6,080 nucleotides of DNA. Origin: an uncultured Oscillospiraceae bacterium (GTDB lineage: Bacteria > Bacillota > Clostridia > Oscillospirales > Oscillospiraceae). The first letter of the stretch is position 1. Every line of letters starts with the position of its first letter. The position numbers and the translations under genes are program-made. Below are positions 4,491 to 6,080 of this stretch, piece after piece. Where the stretch lies: the NCBI GenBank assembly GCA_934668285.1, contig CAKUNB010000105.1, positions 1 through 6,080 of the forward strand. The letters are read 5' to 3'. The notes under the pieces were generated by a model, which worked only from the letters and a program-made list of their open reading frames with translations, was not told where the DNA came from and ran no database searches.

Positions 4491-6080
4491 ATGGATGATA
4501 AAACACGAGCCTTGCAACAATATTTCGGGTATTCCTCCTTTCGCGGCGGGCAGGCAGAGCTGATCGACGCGCAGCTTTCCGACCGTGACGTGCTGGGCAT
4601 CATGCCGACCGGCGGCGGCAAAAGCCTGTGCTATCAAATCCCGGCGCTGCTCAGCGCGGGGATTACGTTCGTCGTTTCCCCCTTGATCTCGCTGATGAAG
4701 GATCAGGTTGCCGCGCTCAAACGCGTGGGCATCTCTGCGGCGTATATCAATAGCTCCCTGACCCCGAACCAAATTTGGCAGGTCTATCGGAACCTGCTTG
4801 CGGGGCAGTATAAAATTGCATATATTGCACCGGAGCGGCTGCTTTCGGATGGATTCCTGCAAACGGCCGCGCAGCTCAAAATCTCGATCCTTGCGGTTGA
4901 TGAGGCGCACTGTATTTCGCAATGGGGGCAGGATTTTCGCCCCAGCTATCTGAAAATCGTCGAGTTTTTGAACACCTTGCCGGAGCGTCCGGTCGTTGCG
5001 GCCTTCACGGCTACAGCCACGCCGCAGGTGCGGGAGGACATCGAGCGTGCGCTGGAGCTGCGCGGGCCGCTGCGCATCGTGACCGGCTTCGACCGGCCCA
5101 ATCTGCGCTTTGAGGTTCTGCGGCCGAAGAACAAGGCAGGGACGTTATTGCAGCTGGTGACTGAGCGCGTCGAAAAGAGCGGCATCGTCTACTGCTCGAC
5201 GCGCAAGGAGGTCGAAAAAACCTGCGCCATGCTGCAAAGTAACGGAATTTCAGCGAAGCGTTACCACGCCGGCCTGGACGAGAAGGAGCGTCACGCGAAT
5301 CAGGACGCGTTCATCTACGACGAGTGCGCCGTCATCGTCGCGACAAATGCCTTCGGTATGGGAATCGATAAATCTAATGTTTCTTATGTGATTCACTATA
5401 ACATGCCGCAAAGTATAGAGGCATACTATCAGGAGGCGGGCCGCGCCGGACGCGACGGCACGAGGGCGGAGTGCATTTTGCTCTATTCCGCTGGTGACGT
5501 GCAGACGGCGAAGTATCTCATCGAGCACCCGAGCCTCGACAATGAGGAGCCGGTCGACCGCCACGAGGTGATCGAGCGCGACCTGCGGCGCTTGCAGCAG
5601 ATGGTCGACTATTGCAAAACGACGAAGTGCCTGCGCGGTTATCTGCTGGGCTACTTCGGCGAGGCGCATCCGGCCTCCTGCGGCAACTGCGGCAATTGCA
5701 GCGAGGCCCTGATCGAAAAGGATATCACGACACAGGCCAAGATGATCCTGTCTTGTGTCAGGCGGATTTATGACTGGTTAGGGTACGATCTTGGTGCGGT
5801 GGCTGTGGCACGAACGCTGCGCGGCAGCAAGGACAGGCGCCTCTTGCAGCTCGGCCTCGACCGCCTGACGACCTACGGCCTGATGCCGCACACCGCCCGT
5901 GAGGAGCTGCGGGGCATGATCGATTGCTTGGAATCGAAGGGCTATCTGCAAACCAACGCGACAACCGGCGCGGTTTCCCTGACAGAGCGGGCAGGGGAGG
6001 TGCTGTTCCGCGGAGAATCGGTTACCATGCCGGTGCGAAAGCAGACGGCGGCACCGAAGCGTTCTGCCGCGCAGCAGGAC
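4491..6080 (+). CDS. recQ: RecQ ATP-dependent DNA helicase, N-terminal 530 residues (runs off the edge)
   Basis: A 3'-to-5' superfamily 2 DNA helicase for recombination and fork repair. Motifs in order: motif 0 FGYSSFRGGQ (12-21), Walker A MPTGGGKS with Lys44, Ia VVSPLISLMKDQ (61-72), DEAH box Asp137-His140, aromatic-rich loop SQWGQDFRPSY (143-153), III FTATAT (172-177), IV GIVYCSTRKE (231-240), V ATNAFGMGIDK (284-294), and VI QEAGRAGRDG (314-323) with the arginine fingers. The RQC part follows, with zinc ligands Cys380, Cys397, Cys400 and Cys403 and a winged helix over about 408-510. The last residues (PVRKQTAAPKRSAAQQD) look like a basic linker, so an HRDC domain may follow outside. One loop residue, His in Escherichia coli RecQ (WGHDF), is Gln147 here. 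The start follows AGAGGG (4477-4482) with eight bases between. No stop codon occurs before the window ends. Confidence 0.97.
   Translation, partial: MDDKTRALQQYFGYSSFRGGQAELIDAQLSDRDVLGIMPTGGGKSLCYQIPALLSAGITFVVSPLISLMKDQVAALKRVGISAAYINSSLTPNQIWQVYRNLLAGQYKIAYIAPERLLSDGFLQTAAQLKISILAVDEAHCISQWGQDFRPSYLKIVEFLNTLPERPVVAAFTATATPQVREDIERALELRGPLRIVTGFDRPNLRFEVLRPKNKAGTLLQLVTERVEKSGIVYCSTRKEVEKTCAMLQSNGISAKRYHAGLDEKERHANQDAFIYDECAVIVATNAFGMGIDKSNVSYVIHYNMPQSIEAYYQEAGRAGRDGTRAECILLYSAGDVQTAKYLIEHPSLDNEEPVDRHEVIERDLRRLQQMVDYCKTTKCLRGYLLGYFGEAHPASCGNCGNCSEALIEKDITTQAKMILSCVRRIYDWLGYDLGAVAVARTLRGSKDRRLLQLGLDRLTTYGLMPHTAREELRGMIDCLESKGYLQTNATTGAVSLTERAGEVLFRGESVTMPVRKQTAAPKRSAAQQD

Noticed and set aside
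4356..4922. Minus-strand ORFs opposite recQ (also 5250-5669)
   Set aside because: Shadows of the continuous RecQ reading frame with all helicase motifs.

Overview
The window looks like chromosomal DNA of a Gram-positive, medium-to-high GC Clostridia-type bacterium. An Oscillospiraceae/Ruminococcaceae-like member is plausible. The basis is GGAGG-type ribosome binding sites, sigma-A-type promoters with 17-bp spacers, a tRNA gene with encoded CCA, and the style of the RecQ, IlvE and Ogt proteins. Taxonomy is inferred from style only; no marker gene is decisive.

Layout. At the left edge is the 5' part of hpt (minus strand, purine salvage, cut by the window start). It is divergent from a LysR-family regulator (plus strand). 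The two promoters overlap almost completely: their -10 boxes share the same TATA, and a 7-bp-arm dyad covers the lysR start point and the hpt -35. After lysR comes a tRNA-Ser(GGA) gene with its own strong promoter and a perfect terminator hairpin. Next is about 265 bp of repeat-rich non-coding DNA (1633-1897) that holds inverted, partly degenerate copies of the tRNA 3' end and a perfect 10-bp hairpin. It leads into an AT-richer orphan nucleotidyltransferase gene, which overlaps ogt, an O6-alkylguanine-DNA alkyltransferase. A large hairpin separates ogt from the convergent ilvE (branched-chain aminotransferase, minus strand). A 287-bp AT-rich divergent region carries the ilvE promoter and a weaker recQ promoter. 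recQ (plus strand) runs off the right edge after 530 codons; the helicase and RQC domains are present and any HRDC domain lies outside.

How the genes relate. hpt, ilvE, ogt and recQ are ordinary housekeeping or DNA-repair genes in separate transcription units. Only the nucleotidyltransferase and ogt look translationally coupled. The LysR regulator has no adjacent metabolic operon, so its target is unknown; self-control and hpt are the only candidates visible here.

The most unusual spot is the tRNA-Ser locus. As written, the tRNA has three mismatches in its 7-bp acceptor stem. An inverted copy of its 3' end, just across the terminator hairpin, carries exactly the three bases that would repair them. 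A second inverted copy lies 189 bp further on. This suggests a recombination or integration scar, gene conversion, a decayed tRNA duplicate or an assembly fold-back. I found no integrase, transposase, CRISPR array or recognisable new defence system in the window.
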